NCBI RefSeq assembly: GCF_007990775.1
Contig: NZ_BJXB01000027.1
Span: forward strand, 15,462-79,461
Direction: 5' to 3'
DNA from: Deinococcus cellulosilyticus NBRC 106333 = KACC 11606
Lineage (GTDB): Bacteria > Deinococcota > Deinococci > Deinococcales > Deinococcaceae
DNA: 64,000 nucleotides
Position numbers and translations under genes: made by a program. Every line of letters starts with the position of its first letter. Position 1 is the stretch's first letter. The notes under the pieces were generated by a model. The model worked only from the letters and a program-made list of their open reading frames with translations. It made no database searches and had not been told where the DNA came from. Below, one piece after another: positions 36,211 through 44,566 of this stretch.

Positions 36211-38433
36211 CTTCCCGATTTTCAGGCTGTCCACGTAACGGTTGCCTTCCAGTCCATCCGGGAACACCAGACGGAAGCGCTGCAGGCCGTTCCACTGGAA
36301 GCCTGCATCTCCTTTGAAGCTGGAGATGGGAAGCTCAATTTTCTTCCAGCCAGTGAAGTCTTCCTTGAAGGTGGTGCTGATCTGGTGTTGCGGAACAGAA
36401 GGCTCGTAGTACCGCACGTAATCAATCAGCAGGTCTGCAGGGAAAGGAGTGGTTTCGTCTGGGCTTCCAGGCCAGGCCCCACCGATGGCGAGGTTCAGCA
36501 GGATGAAGAAAGGCTGGTCGAAGACCCAGGTGGTGCCGTCTGGAATGTCCTTGGACGTGACCTTGTAGTATTCTTTGCCGTCAAAGAAGAAGGTGATTTC
36601 TCCGGGGCGTTTCTCGATGGCGTAGGTGTGGAAGTCTTTGGCCACAGGTTCCGTGAGGGTCAGGGTCTTGCTGAATTGCGTGCCTTCTCTGAAGTAGTAA
36701 CCCGGTCCGTGCAGGGTGCCGTGCACGTTGTAAGGCTCCTTGCCAATGGTTTCCAGAATGTCGATTTCACCGCCACCGGGCCACCCTGCGGTGCCAATGT
36801 TGCTGCCCAGCATCCAGAAGGCAGGCCAGAAGCCCTGTCCAGCGGGGATTTTCAGGCGGGCCTCCACGCGGCCATACTCGAATTCTTTCTTGTTCTGGGT
36901 GCTGATGCGGGCAGAGGTGTACAGGCACTCGCCGTACCAGCATTTGATGCCGGGAGGGGCCTTGTCTCCCCGGATGCGCAGGTTGCCCTGTCCATCGGTG
37001 CTGACGGTCTCGACCCTGTCGGTGTAGTACTGCAGTTCGCTGTTGCCGTTTCCGGTGCCGATCACCGCGAAATTCCAGGTGTCCTCGCTGGGCTGCCAGC
37101 CTGCAGGGTTGTTGAATTCCTCACTCCAGGTGACTTTCCAATCTTTTGAGGGTTGCAGGGTGGTGGCGTCTTCGAGTTGCACCTGAATGTCTTTTCCGGT
37201 GTTCTCACCGTAATACCAGAAGCTGAGGGTCTGCGCTCCAGTCCAATCTTGCACCGGGCGCAGGTTGCGGGTGGCCGACGGTGCCGCGTTGCCAGAGAGC
37301 TTGAGCCACCACATGCCTTCCACAAGGTCCTGTTCGGGATGGGCCTGGGCACTTCCCTGTTTCACGTCGATGGTGGACACCGTGAGGTTTTTTCCGAGGT
37401 TCAGGTTCCCCGAGCTGCTTTCAAAGTCGTCTCCGAGGGCCAGACTGGGTGAGTCATCATCACCAATGATGAGTTTGCTGGTGGTGGCCGCTAGGGTGGC
37501 ATTTTTCGGGGGGTACAGTTCCAGATTGACCGTGCGGGTGCCGCTGTACTTGCTGTTGGGATAGGTGGAGACCTCAACAACTTTGCGGGTTTCTCCAGGC
37601 TGGAAGGTCAGGATGCCATTGGCATAAACGAAATCCTTGGTGGTTGCGCTGCCATCGGTGGTTTCGTATTCCACTTCGATGGGTTCTTGTTGCGGGGCGT
37701 TCAGCAGGATTTCGAAGGTGGCGGTCTGGCCTTCTGTCACCCGCACTTCTTTGTCTTTGAAGGAGAGCTGTGCAGGGGCTGCCTCTGCCTGAGGTGGCGC
37801 TTCCAGATGGGCTTCAAAGCGGTCAAAAGCGTAGGTGGTTTCCCCCTGGGGCAAATTGAGCGCATAACCCCAGACTTCTTTCAGGGTCAGGCCGTCCGAG
37901 GGTGCACCTGCAGGCTGGAAGTCACTGCGGCGTTGCAGGGCACTGAAGGGAATGCTGACCTGCTTCCATTCTGCGCTGTCATCGGTGAAACGGAAGAAAA
38001 AGCGTTCTGCGCTGTCTGCAGTCTGGTCCCTGCCCCGATTGTCAAGCAGTTCAAACTGGATGGGGTTGCCACTGCCTGATCCCCTGAACCAGAAACGGAT
38101 GCCGCTGTAAGGGCTGAGGTCCAGGCTGCCGGAAGCGCCATTGATCCCCACCGAGAAGTCATGGGTGAAACCGCCCCACTGCTTGATGTTGACCGGGGTG
38201 ACCAGCACATGGTTTGCTGCACCCTGGGCAGCCACATCTTCAGTGCTGGTGGTGAGGTTGACCGTCCCACTGCCATCCTGCCAGGTGATGAACCCGCTGC
38301 TGGCAGGCAGCGGAGACTGTGCTGCCGCACCTTCGAAGTCTGCAAGGACCAGAGGACTCTGCTGGGCCAGGGCGGAACCCATGAGCAGGGTGCCTGCAAC
38401 GAGGAGATGCTTTCTGCGACCGTGAAAAACCAT
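36208..38433 (-). CDS. Secreted GH16 glucanase with nested CBM
   Basis: This 741-residue exported enzyme would cut beta-1,3 or mixed-linkage glucans. A signal peptide (LLVAGTLLMGSALAQ) is followed by a CBM11-like module (about 25-215), a Calx-beta domain (about 221-328), the first half of a second CBM11-like module (331-431), GH16 (about 432-676), and the second half of that CBM (677-741, with WKKIELPISSF). The catalytic residues are E556, D558 and E561 in EIDILE, and the family FWPAFWML segment is intact. The ATG at 38433 has a GGAGG site; the longer frame starts outside the signal. A LacI-type operator precedes it. Confidence 0.92.
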   Translation of the reverse strand: MVFHGRRKHLLVAGTLLMGSALAQQSPLVLADFEGAAAQSPLPASSGFITWQDGSGTVNLTTSTEDVAAQGAANHVLVTPVNIKQWGGFTHDFSVGINGASGSLDLSPYSGIRFWFRGSGSGNPIQFELLDNRGRDQTADSAERFFFRFTDDSAEWKQVSIPFSALQRRSDFQPAGAPSDGLTLKEVWGYALNLPQGETTYAFDRFEAHLEAPPQAEAAPAQLSFKDKEVRVTEGQTATFEILLNAPQQEPIEVEYETTDGSATTKDFVYANGILTFQPGETRKVVEVSTYPNSKYSGTRTVNLELYPPKNATLAATTSKLIIGDDDSPSLALGDDFESSSGNLNLGKNLTVSTIDVKQGSAQAHPEQDLVEGMWWLKLSGNAAPSATRNLRPVQDWTGAQTLSFWYYGENTGKDIQVQLEDATTLQPSKDWKVTWSEEFNNPAGWQPSEDTWNFAVIGTGNGNSELQYYTDRVETVSTDGQGNLRIRGDKAPPGIKCWYGECLYTSARISTQNKKEFEYGRVEARLKIPAGQGFWPAFWMLGSNIGTAGWPGGGEIDILETIGKEPYNVHGTLHGPGYYFREGTQFSKTLTLTEPVAKDFHTYAIEKRPGEITFFFDGKEYYKVTSKDIPDGTTWVFDQPFFILLNLAIGGAWPGSPDETTPFPADLLIDYVRYYEPSVPQHQISTTFKEDFTGWKKIELPISSFKGDAGFQWNGLQRFRLVFPDGLEGNRYVDSLKIGK

Positions 38434-38448
38434 ATCAGCCTCCGGGTA

Positions 38449-38460
38449 TGAAAACGTTTG
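38449..38460 (-). promoter_or_regulatory. LacI-type operator before the GH16 gene
   Basis: The minus strand reads CAAACGTTTTCA with core AAACGTTT at 38452-38459, 15 bases upstream of the start. It matches the site before lacI at 11 of 12 positions. Confidence 0.72.
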
Positions 38461-38513
38461 CGTAGCTCCATTTTGCCCGAGAGGATGCACGACATCAAGC
38501 GACAGGTCTGCGT

Positions 38514-38912
38514 CTATCCGACAGCGATGGCCTCCATCTCCAGCAGCAGGTCTTCTCGAACCAGTGAAGCCACCTGCACCGCAGACATGGCAGGCAGATG
38601 GTCCTCCTGAATGAATTCTGCTCGAACGCTTCTGAAACGCACGATGTCTGCCCGGTCCTTGAGGAAAAGGGTCATCTTCACCACATGACGGAAATCCATC
38701 TGCACAGCCGCAAGGGCCGCCTGCAGGTTCAGCATCACCTGTCTGGCCTGCAGCTCAAAATCACCAGCACCCACCAGATTCCCGTCTGCATCCAGGGCGA
38801 TCTGGCCTGAAATGTAAACGGTGCGGCCTCCTGTGACCTGCACCACATGGGAATACTGCTGGACGGGATGCAATGCGGAAGGGTTCAGGCGTTCAATTCT
38901 GGTTTCTGACAT
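38514..38912 (-). CDS. RidA family protein
   Basis: This 132-residue protein belongs to the RidA/YjgF family, which hydrolyses reactive enamine/imine intermediates. It shows YSHVVQVTGGRTVYISGQIALDADG, then VVKMTLFLKD, and ends SLVREDLLLEMEAIA. The key arginine of RidA is expected in the late RAEFIQED/VQVASL region, where the canonical R-A-V-E pattern reads differently, so it may belong to a RidA subgroup (Rid4-7) rather than true RidA. No clear ribosome site. Confidence 0.85.
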   Translation of the reverse strand: MSETRIERLNPSALHPVQQYSHVVQVTGGRTVYISGQIALDADGNLVGAGDFELQARQVMLNLQAALAAVQMDFRHVVKMTLFLKDRADIVRFRSVRAEFIQEDHLPAMSAVQVASLVREDLLLEMEAIAVG

Positions 38913-38941
38913 GGGATTTCAACATCACACGCATCCAGGGG

Positions 38942-39166
38942 TCAGAGAATGCCGCCTCCCAGAAACAGACGCAGGGCAGCCAGCAGCAGGATCACAATGT
39001 TCAGGTTGCGACCTGCAGTGCTGCCGCTCAGGCTTCCCAGAATCAGACCAATGATGCCCAGGGGCAGGGTGATGAACCAGTTGACCCATCCCAGCAGGGG
39101 AACCAGTCCAACCAGCAAACCGATGGCCGCCACAATCCCAACAACCACAGAAAGAAGATTCATCAT
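38942..39166 (-). CDS. Small membrane protein, 74 aa
   Basis: This protein is almost wholly hydrophobic, with two to three membrane segments (LLSVVVGIVAAIGLLVGLVP, WFITLPLGIIGLILG and IVILLLAALRLFLGGGIL). No family recognised. The start is the first of two tandem ATGs, six bases after the ACGTATCT motif shared with the 45-aa membrane gene; the longer frame is unlikely. It lies 29 bases from the RidA gene on the same strand. The 419-base gap upstream to the next gene holds nothing I can identify. Confidence 0.65.
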   Translation of the reverse strand: MMNLLSVVVGIVAAIGLLVGLVPLLGWVNWFITLPLGIIGLILGSLSGSTAGRNLNIVILLLAALRLFLGGGIL

Positions 39167-39585
39167 GCATACAGATACGTTCTCTATGCAGCAGAGGTTG
39201 CCAGCACAGTCCACAAATGGAAAGCATTTAAAGGGAAATCAGGATTTTTCTCATGAAACCTTTCAGGCTGTCCATGAGTTTCATGCAGATGGTTTCCGCT
39301 TTAGGAATCCAGGGCAAAAAAGCACCTGTAACATTTGTGTTCAGTGTTGACCAATCAAAAAGCATGCATGAAAACAAAATAAAGAGCAGATGAAATCAGA
39401 AACACGTCAGATTTCAGTCATAACCGAGTCAGCTTCGATTTATACACTGCAAGTGTTTCAGAAGCTGTCCGAATGAAAGCTGGTCCTGTTCGAGTTGACC
39501 TCCATTGTTATGCACGTGGACTGAGCTCCTGCACCTGCTTTCTGACAGAGAACAGTTTCAGGGTTTATGCCCCCAGGAGGACATC

Positions 39586-40155
39586 ATGAAAAAAACCATC
39601 CTTATCGCCGCCCTTCTGCTGATCAGCAGCCCTGCTCTGGCCGAAGACACCGCCCCCAAAGCCCTCACGGCGGTTGTGGCTTTTGCTGCCCTCAAAGGCC
39701 AGACCGTGACTTTTGTGGATGCTGCTGGAACGGTCATTGCCACCCTCAACCCCGATGGCACCCTGAATGCCACAGGTGACCTCAGCACCGTCAAACAGGT
39801 CGTGGTGACCGATGCTGCAGGCAAGAGCACCACCTATGCCCTCTCAGGTGACCTCAGCAAACCCGGACAGGTGAAAGTCATGGTGGACGGCAAGGCCCTT
39901 CCTCTGGTGGCCGTGCTCAACAAGAACAGCAAGGAAGACAAGGTCAAACCCGGCAAAGATGACGACAGCAGCGACGATGCCGATGATGACAATGGTGGCA
40001 AAGACAAAGACCACCATGGCAACGGCAACAGCGACACCAACAACGGCAAGAGTGGTGAGCACCACGGCAACGGCAACAGCGACACCGAAAATGGCAAGAG
40101 TGGTGAAGACCACGGCAAATCTGGAGACAAAGGCAACTCTGGTAAAGGCAAATAA
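39586..40155 (+). CDS. Secreted protein with low-complexity His/Gly/Asp tail
   Basis: This 189-residue exported protein has a signal peptide (TILIAALLLISSPALAE), a short beta-rich domain (about 25-110), and an extreme low-complexity tail of Lys, Asp, Gly, Asn, Ser and His. The tail includes two nearly identical copies of HHGNGNSDT-NGKSGE. The CAGGAGG site fixes the start. Such tails can bind metals or water. The function is unknown, and slipped-strand length change of the repeat is plausible. Confidence 0.78.
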   Translation: MKKTILIAALLLISSPALAEDTAPKALTAVVAFAALKGQTVTFVDAAGTVIATLNPDGTLNATGDLSTVKQVVVTDAAGKSTTYALSGDLSKPGQVKVMVDGKALPLVAVLNKNSKEDKVKPGKDDDSSDDADDDNGGKDKDHHGNGNSDTNNGKSGEHHGNGNSDTENGKSGEDHGKSGDKGNSGKGK

Positions 40156-40168
40156 AAGTCAAAACATC

Positions 40169-40195
40169 AAGAGCCTCCTGAGAAGGAGGCTCTTT
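40169..40195. terminator. Bidirectional terminator
   Basis: AAGAGCCTCCT pairs with AGGAGGCTCTT around GAGA, with T on the plus strand and T on the minus strand. It lies between the low-complexity protein and fumC, which converge. Confidence 0.85.
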
Positions 40196-40213
40196 TGCTG
40201 GAGAGGGTTCAGT

Positions 40214-41611
40214 TCACGCGCTGGGATGGGTCATGTCCATGGGGATGACCCACTTCTCGAACTCCTCTTCGGTCACGTAACCCAGGGCCAGTGCGGCTTC
40301 CTTCATGGTGGTGCCTTCCTTGTGGGCTTTCTTGGCAATGGCTGCAGCCTTGTCGTAACCAATGTGGCGGTTCAGGGCGGTCACCTGCATCAGGTTGATG
40401 GACAGGTTGTGCTCGATTTTTGCCAGGTTGGGCTCGATCCCCTCTGCACAGTTGTCATTGAAGGCCACGCAGGCATCACCAATCAGCTGAATGCTTTCCA
40501 GCACGTTGTGCACCATCACAGGCTTGAAGACGTTCAGCTGGAAGTTGCCCTGTGATCCCGCGAAGGCCACTGCAGCATCATTGCCGAACACCTGCACGCA
40601 CACCATGGTCATGGCCTCGGACTGGGTGGGGTTCACCTTGCCGGGCATGATGCTGGACCCGGGCTCGTTCTCAGGAATGCTGATTTCCCCGATGCCGTTT
40701 CTGGGACCGGAGGCAAGCCAGCGCACATCGTTGGCCATTTTCATCAGGGCACCCGCGAGGGTTCTGAGGGCTGCACTGGTCTGCACCAGGGCATCATGGG
40801 CACTCAGCGCCGCAAATTTGTTTTCAGCACTGCGGAAAGGATAGCCGGTTTCTTTTGCAAAGTAACTGGCCGCCAGATCCCCGAAGTTCGGGTGGGCATT
40901 CAGGCCCGTTCCCACTGCAGTTCCACCAATGGCGAGGTCATACAGGCCGGTCAGGGCGTGCTTCACTTCGCTGATGCAGTAATCAAGCTGTGCGACCCAT
41001 CCGCCAATTTCCTGCCCCAGGGTGATGGGGGTGGCGTCTTGCAGGTGGGTGCGGCCCACTTTCACAATGCCGCTGAACTGTTCGGCTTTCTGGGCCAGGG
41101 TGTTGCGCAGCTTCTCCACTTTGGGGAAGAGCTTTTCATTGAGTTCCAGCACCACGGCAATGTGCATGGCGGTGGGGAAGGTGTCGTTGCTGCTCTGGCC
41201 CCGGTTCACGTGATCGTTGGGGTGCACGGGCTTCTTGCTGCCCAGTTCTCCACCAGCGATCTCAATGGCGCGGTTGGAGATCACCTCGTTGCTGTTCATG
41301 TTGCTCTGGGTGCCCGACCCGGTCTGGAACACCACCAGAGGGAAGTGCTCATCCAGCTTGCCGGAAATCACCTCATCGGCGGCCTGCACAATCAGGTCAG
41401 CGACATCTGCTGGCAGTTCGCCCAGTTCTTTGTTTGCCAGAGCAGCACCTTTTTTGAGGATGCCCAGGGAGCGGATGATGGCGCGGGGGAACTTGAAGCG
41501 GTCCACGCCGATGGGAAAGTTTTGAATGGAGCGCTGGGTCTGTGCGCCCCAGTAGCGGGAGTTTTCCACCTGGATCTGGCCCATGGTGTCGGATTCCGTG
41601 CGGTACGTCAT
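40214..41611 (-). CDS. fumC: Fumarate hydratase, class II
   Basis: This 465-residue homotetrameric TCA-cycle enzyme interconverts fumarate and malate without an iron-sulfur cluster. The signature GSSIMPGKVNPTQSEA, the TGSGTQSNMNSNEV segment and the HPNDHVNRGQSSNDTFPTA (catalytic) segment are intact. The AGGAGG site supports the start. Length is normal. Confidence 0.97.
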   Translation of the reverse strand: MTYRTESDTMGQIQVENSRYWGAQTQRSIQNFPIGVDRFKFPRAIIRSLGILKKGAALANKELGELPADVADLIVQAADEVISGKLDEHFPLVVFQTGSGTQSNMNSNEVISNRAIEIAGGELGSKKPVHPNDHVNRGQSSNDTFPTAMHIAVVLELNEKLFPKVEKLRNTLAQKAEQFSGIVKVGRTHLQDATPITLGQEIGGWVAQLDYCISEVKHALTGLYDLAIGGTAVGTGLNAHPNFGDLAASYFAKETGYPFRSAENKFAALSAHDALVQTSAALRTLAGALMKMANDVRWLASGPRNGIGEISIPENEPGSSIMPGKVNPTQSEAMTMVCVQVFGNDAAVAFAGSQGNFQLNVFKPVMVHNVLESIQLIGDACVAFNDNCAEGIEPNLAKIEHNLSINLMQVTALNRHIGYDKAAAIAKKAHKEGTTMKEAALALGYVTEEEFEKWVIPMDMTHPSA

Positions 41612-41892
41612 GCTAAGCCTCCTGATAAAATCAACCGCCGTTATTTTACCGCAGTTAAGGAAGAAATGTGCCCATAGGCACGCCGAGTGCCAAGGGCCGA
41701 GGGCAAATGGAAGCTCTGGCTTTTTTCTTCAGGAACGCTCGATCATCCTGTGTCCTGATCACCAGCAATTCACAAGCCTGTAAAGAAAACTGAATCCCTG
41801 AACTCTTGACATCCATTTTCCTGTCAATCACGAGGCTCTCGGTATCTCTTCTCTACGCCAATCCCTCTATTCCCCCCCATCCCTTCCCGCGT

Positions 41893-41898
41893 TAGGGT
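41893..41898 (+). promoter_or_regulatory. TANNNT -10, leaderless MFS gene
   Basis: TAGGGT ends five bases before the ATG at 41904. The 292-base gap back to fumC holds a short CCGAGGGC repeat and no gene. Confidence 0.45.
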
Positions 41899-41903
41899 AT
41901 GGC

Positions 41904-43091
41904 ATGACCCGGGCGCAACGCATTCTCCTGCTCGACAACCTCCTGATGTGGCTTGGCTTTTTCATGATCATCCCGCTGATCACCGTGCACTTCGTGAACG
42001 GTCTGGGATGGGCCGCTGGAGCCATTGGTCTGGTGCTGGCGGTGCGGCAACTGGTGCAGCAGGGTTTCACTGTGGTGGGGGGCATGCTGGGGGACCGTTA
42101 CGGCCTGAAACTGCTGATCTGTCTGGGACTCCTGGTGCGGGCTCTGGGTTTTGCAAGCATGGCGTTTGCAGACAGTGTTCCCCTCCTGATGGCCTCTGCG
42201 GTGTTTGCGGCTTTTGGGGGTGCCCTTTTTGATGCTCCCAAATCTGCGGCCATTGTTCTTTTAACCCCCCCAGAGCAGCGTCCGCGCTTTTATGCGATTC
42301 AGGGGGTGAGCAGCAACATCGGGATGGCCGTTGGGCCGCTGATTGGGACCCTGCTGATTCCTTATGGTTTTGCAGCAGTCAGTTTCATGGGTGCCTCCTG
42401 CTACCTGATTTCCCTGGTGTTCTCCCTGGTTTTCTTGCCCAGCCTGCGGGTCACCGAGAAGAAACCAAAGGGCAGCACCATGCAAGGGCTGAAACTGGCC
42501 CTGCGTGACGCTCCTTTCATGCGTTTTCAGGTGATCCAGATTGGCTTTTTCTTCCTGTGGGTGCAGGTGAATGTGGCCCTGATGCTGCACGCCACCCAGC
42601 ATGGCGGCACGTCCCTGACCGCCTGGGTGTATGGGGTGTACGCCGGGTTCACCAGTGTGCTGCAGTACCCGATCATGAAATACGCCAGCAAGCGCTGGTC
42701 TTCCCAGGTGCTGCTTGCTGCTGGAGTGGGGAGCATGGCCCTTGGTCTGGGCCTGATGAGCTTCACCACGGAACCTGTGAGCATCCTGCTGTGTACGGCA
42801 GTGTTTGCTTTTGGGAACCTGCTTGCTGCTCCAAGCCAGCAGACCCTGATTGCAGGGCTCACCCCTCCTGAACGGGCTGGAACCTACCTTGGGGTGGCAG
42901 CCCTGCCCCTTGCCATTGGAGGATTTCTGGGCAATGCCCTGGGCGGGGTGCTCTTTGATGTGGGCAAAAACCTGCATTTTGCGGCATTGCCCTGGACCAT
43001 CTTTTTTGTGGTCGGGAGCATCACGGCCCTCCTGATCGGGCAGTTCAAGGCACGCAGCACCCAGGACGCCCAGGCTCCTACTGCCGTTTGA
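41904..43091 (+). CDS. MFS transporter
   Basis: This 395-residue major facilitator protein has about 12 membrane segments. The helix 2-3 loop is GGMLGDRYGLKLL. The closing region (ALPLAIGGFLGNALGGVLFDVG) is typical of MdtH/YceL-like exporters. Substrate unknown. It converges with the radical SAM gene and the two reading frames overlap by 14 bases at their stops. Confidence 0.9.
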   Translation: MTRAQRILLLDNLLMWLGFFMIIPLITVHFVNGLGWAAGAIGLVLAVRQLVQQGFTVVGGMLGDRYGLKLLICLGLLVRALGFASMAFADSVPLLMASAVFAAFGGALFDAPKSAAIVLLTPPEQRPRFYAIQGVSSNIGMAVGPLIGTLLIPYGFAAVSFMGASCYLISLVFSLVFLPSLRVTEKKPKGSTMQGLKLALRDAPFMRFQVIQIGFFFLWVQVNVALMLHATQHGGTSLTAWVYGVYAGFTSVLQYPIMKYASKRWSSQVLLAAGVGSMALGLGLMSFTTEPVSILLCTAVFAFGNLLAAPSQQTLIAGLTPPERAGTYLGVAALPLAIGGFLGNALGGVLFDVGKNLHFAALPWTIFFVVGSITALLIGQFKARSTQDAQAPTAV

Positions 43092-44451
43092 AAGCCCGAA
43101 CCCCTTTCAGTTCCTCGGGGCGCTCTTCGATCAGGTCTTCCAGAAACTCGGTGCTTTCTTTTGCGATCATTTCCTGCTGTTTCCAGTGTCCATACTCCAG
43201 TCCAAGCTGCCTCAGTTCCTCCAGCATCTTGCGCACGGCAGGAGAGACGATGCCGGGAGCAGCATTTGACAGTGGGGTGCCGACCAGAGGCATGAAGGTG
43301 TGGGAGTGCACCCTGGCCCCCATGCGGGTCAGTTTCAGCATGAATTCCAGGGTCTCGGCAATGTCCTCTTCAGACTCTCCGGGCATCCCGAAAATGAAAT
43401 CCACGTTGGCCTGGTACCCGAATTCCAGCAGGAGCCTCACGGCCTGTTCGACCTCTTCGGTGCCGTGCCCCCGGTGCACGTCACGCAGCATGCGGTTGCT
43501 GCCCGATTGCGCCCCGATGATGATGTTGTCGTTGGTGCAGTACTTTTTCACCAGGGACAGGGTTTCGACCGTGACCGTTTCAGGCCGCACCTCAGAGGGG
43601 AAGGACCCGAAAAACACATGCTCCTTGCCAAAAATCTGGCTCACGCCCCTGAGCATGTCTTCGAGCAGGTCCAGATGCAGGGTCTGCCCGTCCACACTGC
43701 CGTAAGTGAAGGCTGTGGGGGTCAGAAAACGCAGGTCGCGGTAACCGGCATTTTTGCCCACCTGCGCCCAGTGGATGATGTTCTCCACCGAGCGGTACCG
43801 CATCTTTGCCCCCATCAGGAAAGGGGTCTGGCAGAAACTGCAGGCAAAAGCGCATCCCCTTCCAATTTCCAGCGGTGCAAACCGTCTGGACTTCACAGAA
43901 AAAGGGGGGTGATCGTTCAGGTCCACCTGGGGGGCACGCCCGGTGAAGCGGTACTTTTTCTGGTCGTCCAGGAAAGCAATGCCCTTCAGGTCTTCCAGGC
44001 TCTGGTCTGCAAACAGCCGTTCCAGCAGATCCGGGAGGGTGCGCTCTGCCTCTCCGAGCACCACCACATCCACCCCGAGTTGCACCGTTCCGAGGGGATC
44101 TCCACTCGGATGTGGACCTCCGGCAATGACCACCACATTGTCGATCTTCTGGTCCTGCAGGGCCCTCCGAATGGCTTTCAGGGTGTAGCCCATCGCGGCC
44201 ACGTTGGGCGTGTGGAAGGAAAAAGCCACCACCAGACGCTGGTACTGTCTTGCCAGATGGATGATGTTCTGCAGGAGTTCCTCATGCCGGTCATCTTCCA
44301 GGCTGTCTTTTTTCGCAGCCTTGCGAAAATGAATGTCGAGGTCCTCAAAACGCCCATCGGCTTCCAGAATGCCGGTCAGCACAGCAAGGCTGTATCGGTT
44401 GTAACTGTATTCCACCATCAGGATGGCATGTTTGCCCTTCACGGGACCCAT
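43078..44451 (-). CDS. B12-binding/radical SAM protein
   Basis: This protein of about 457 residues has a cobalamin-binding-like N-terminal fold (AGGPHPSGDPLGTVQLGVD and VVVLGEAE), then a radical SAM core with RGCAFACSFCQTP, whose CxxxCxxC ligates the iron-sulfur cluster. It resembles the MJ_1487-like B12/radical SAM group; the reaction is unknown. The start is uncertain: ATG 44451 is chosen because the binding fold begins just after it, but in-frame ATGs at 44472 and 44490 and the far end at 44577 are possible. It overlaps the MFS stop. Confidence 0.88.
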   Translation of the reverse strand: MGPVKGKHAILMVEYSYNRYSLAVLTGILEADGRFEDLDIHFRKAAKKDSLEDDRHEELLQNIIHLARQYQRLVVAFSFHTPNVAAMGYTLKAIRRALQDQKIDNVVVIAGGPHPSGDPLGTVQLGVDVVVLGEAERTLPDLLERLFADQSLEDLKGIAFLDDQKKYRFTGRAPQVDLNDHPPFSVKSRRFAPLEIGRGCAFACSFCQTPFLMGAKMRYRSVENIIHWAQVGKNAGYRDLRFLTPTAFTYGSVDGQTLHLDLLEDMLRGVSQIFGKEHVFFGSFPSEVRPETVTVETLSLVKKYCTNDNIIIGAQSGSNRMLRDVHRGHGTEEVEQAVRLLLEFGYQANVDFIFGMPGESEEDIAETLEFMLKLTRMGARVHSHTFMPLVGTPLSNAAPGIVSPAVRKMLEELRQLGLEYGHWKQQEMIAKESTEFLEDLIEERPEELKGVRAFKRQ

Positions 44452-44566
44452 TAAAGCATCTTTGGAAGACATGCACCAGAGGATCTTCATGCATGAGGGT
44501 TGCCCTGTGGTACGCACAGCCCTTCTCCATTGCCCATGCGACAATAAAAGCATCCAGGGAGGTTCC

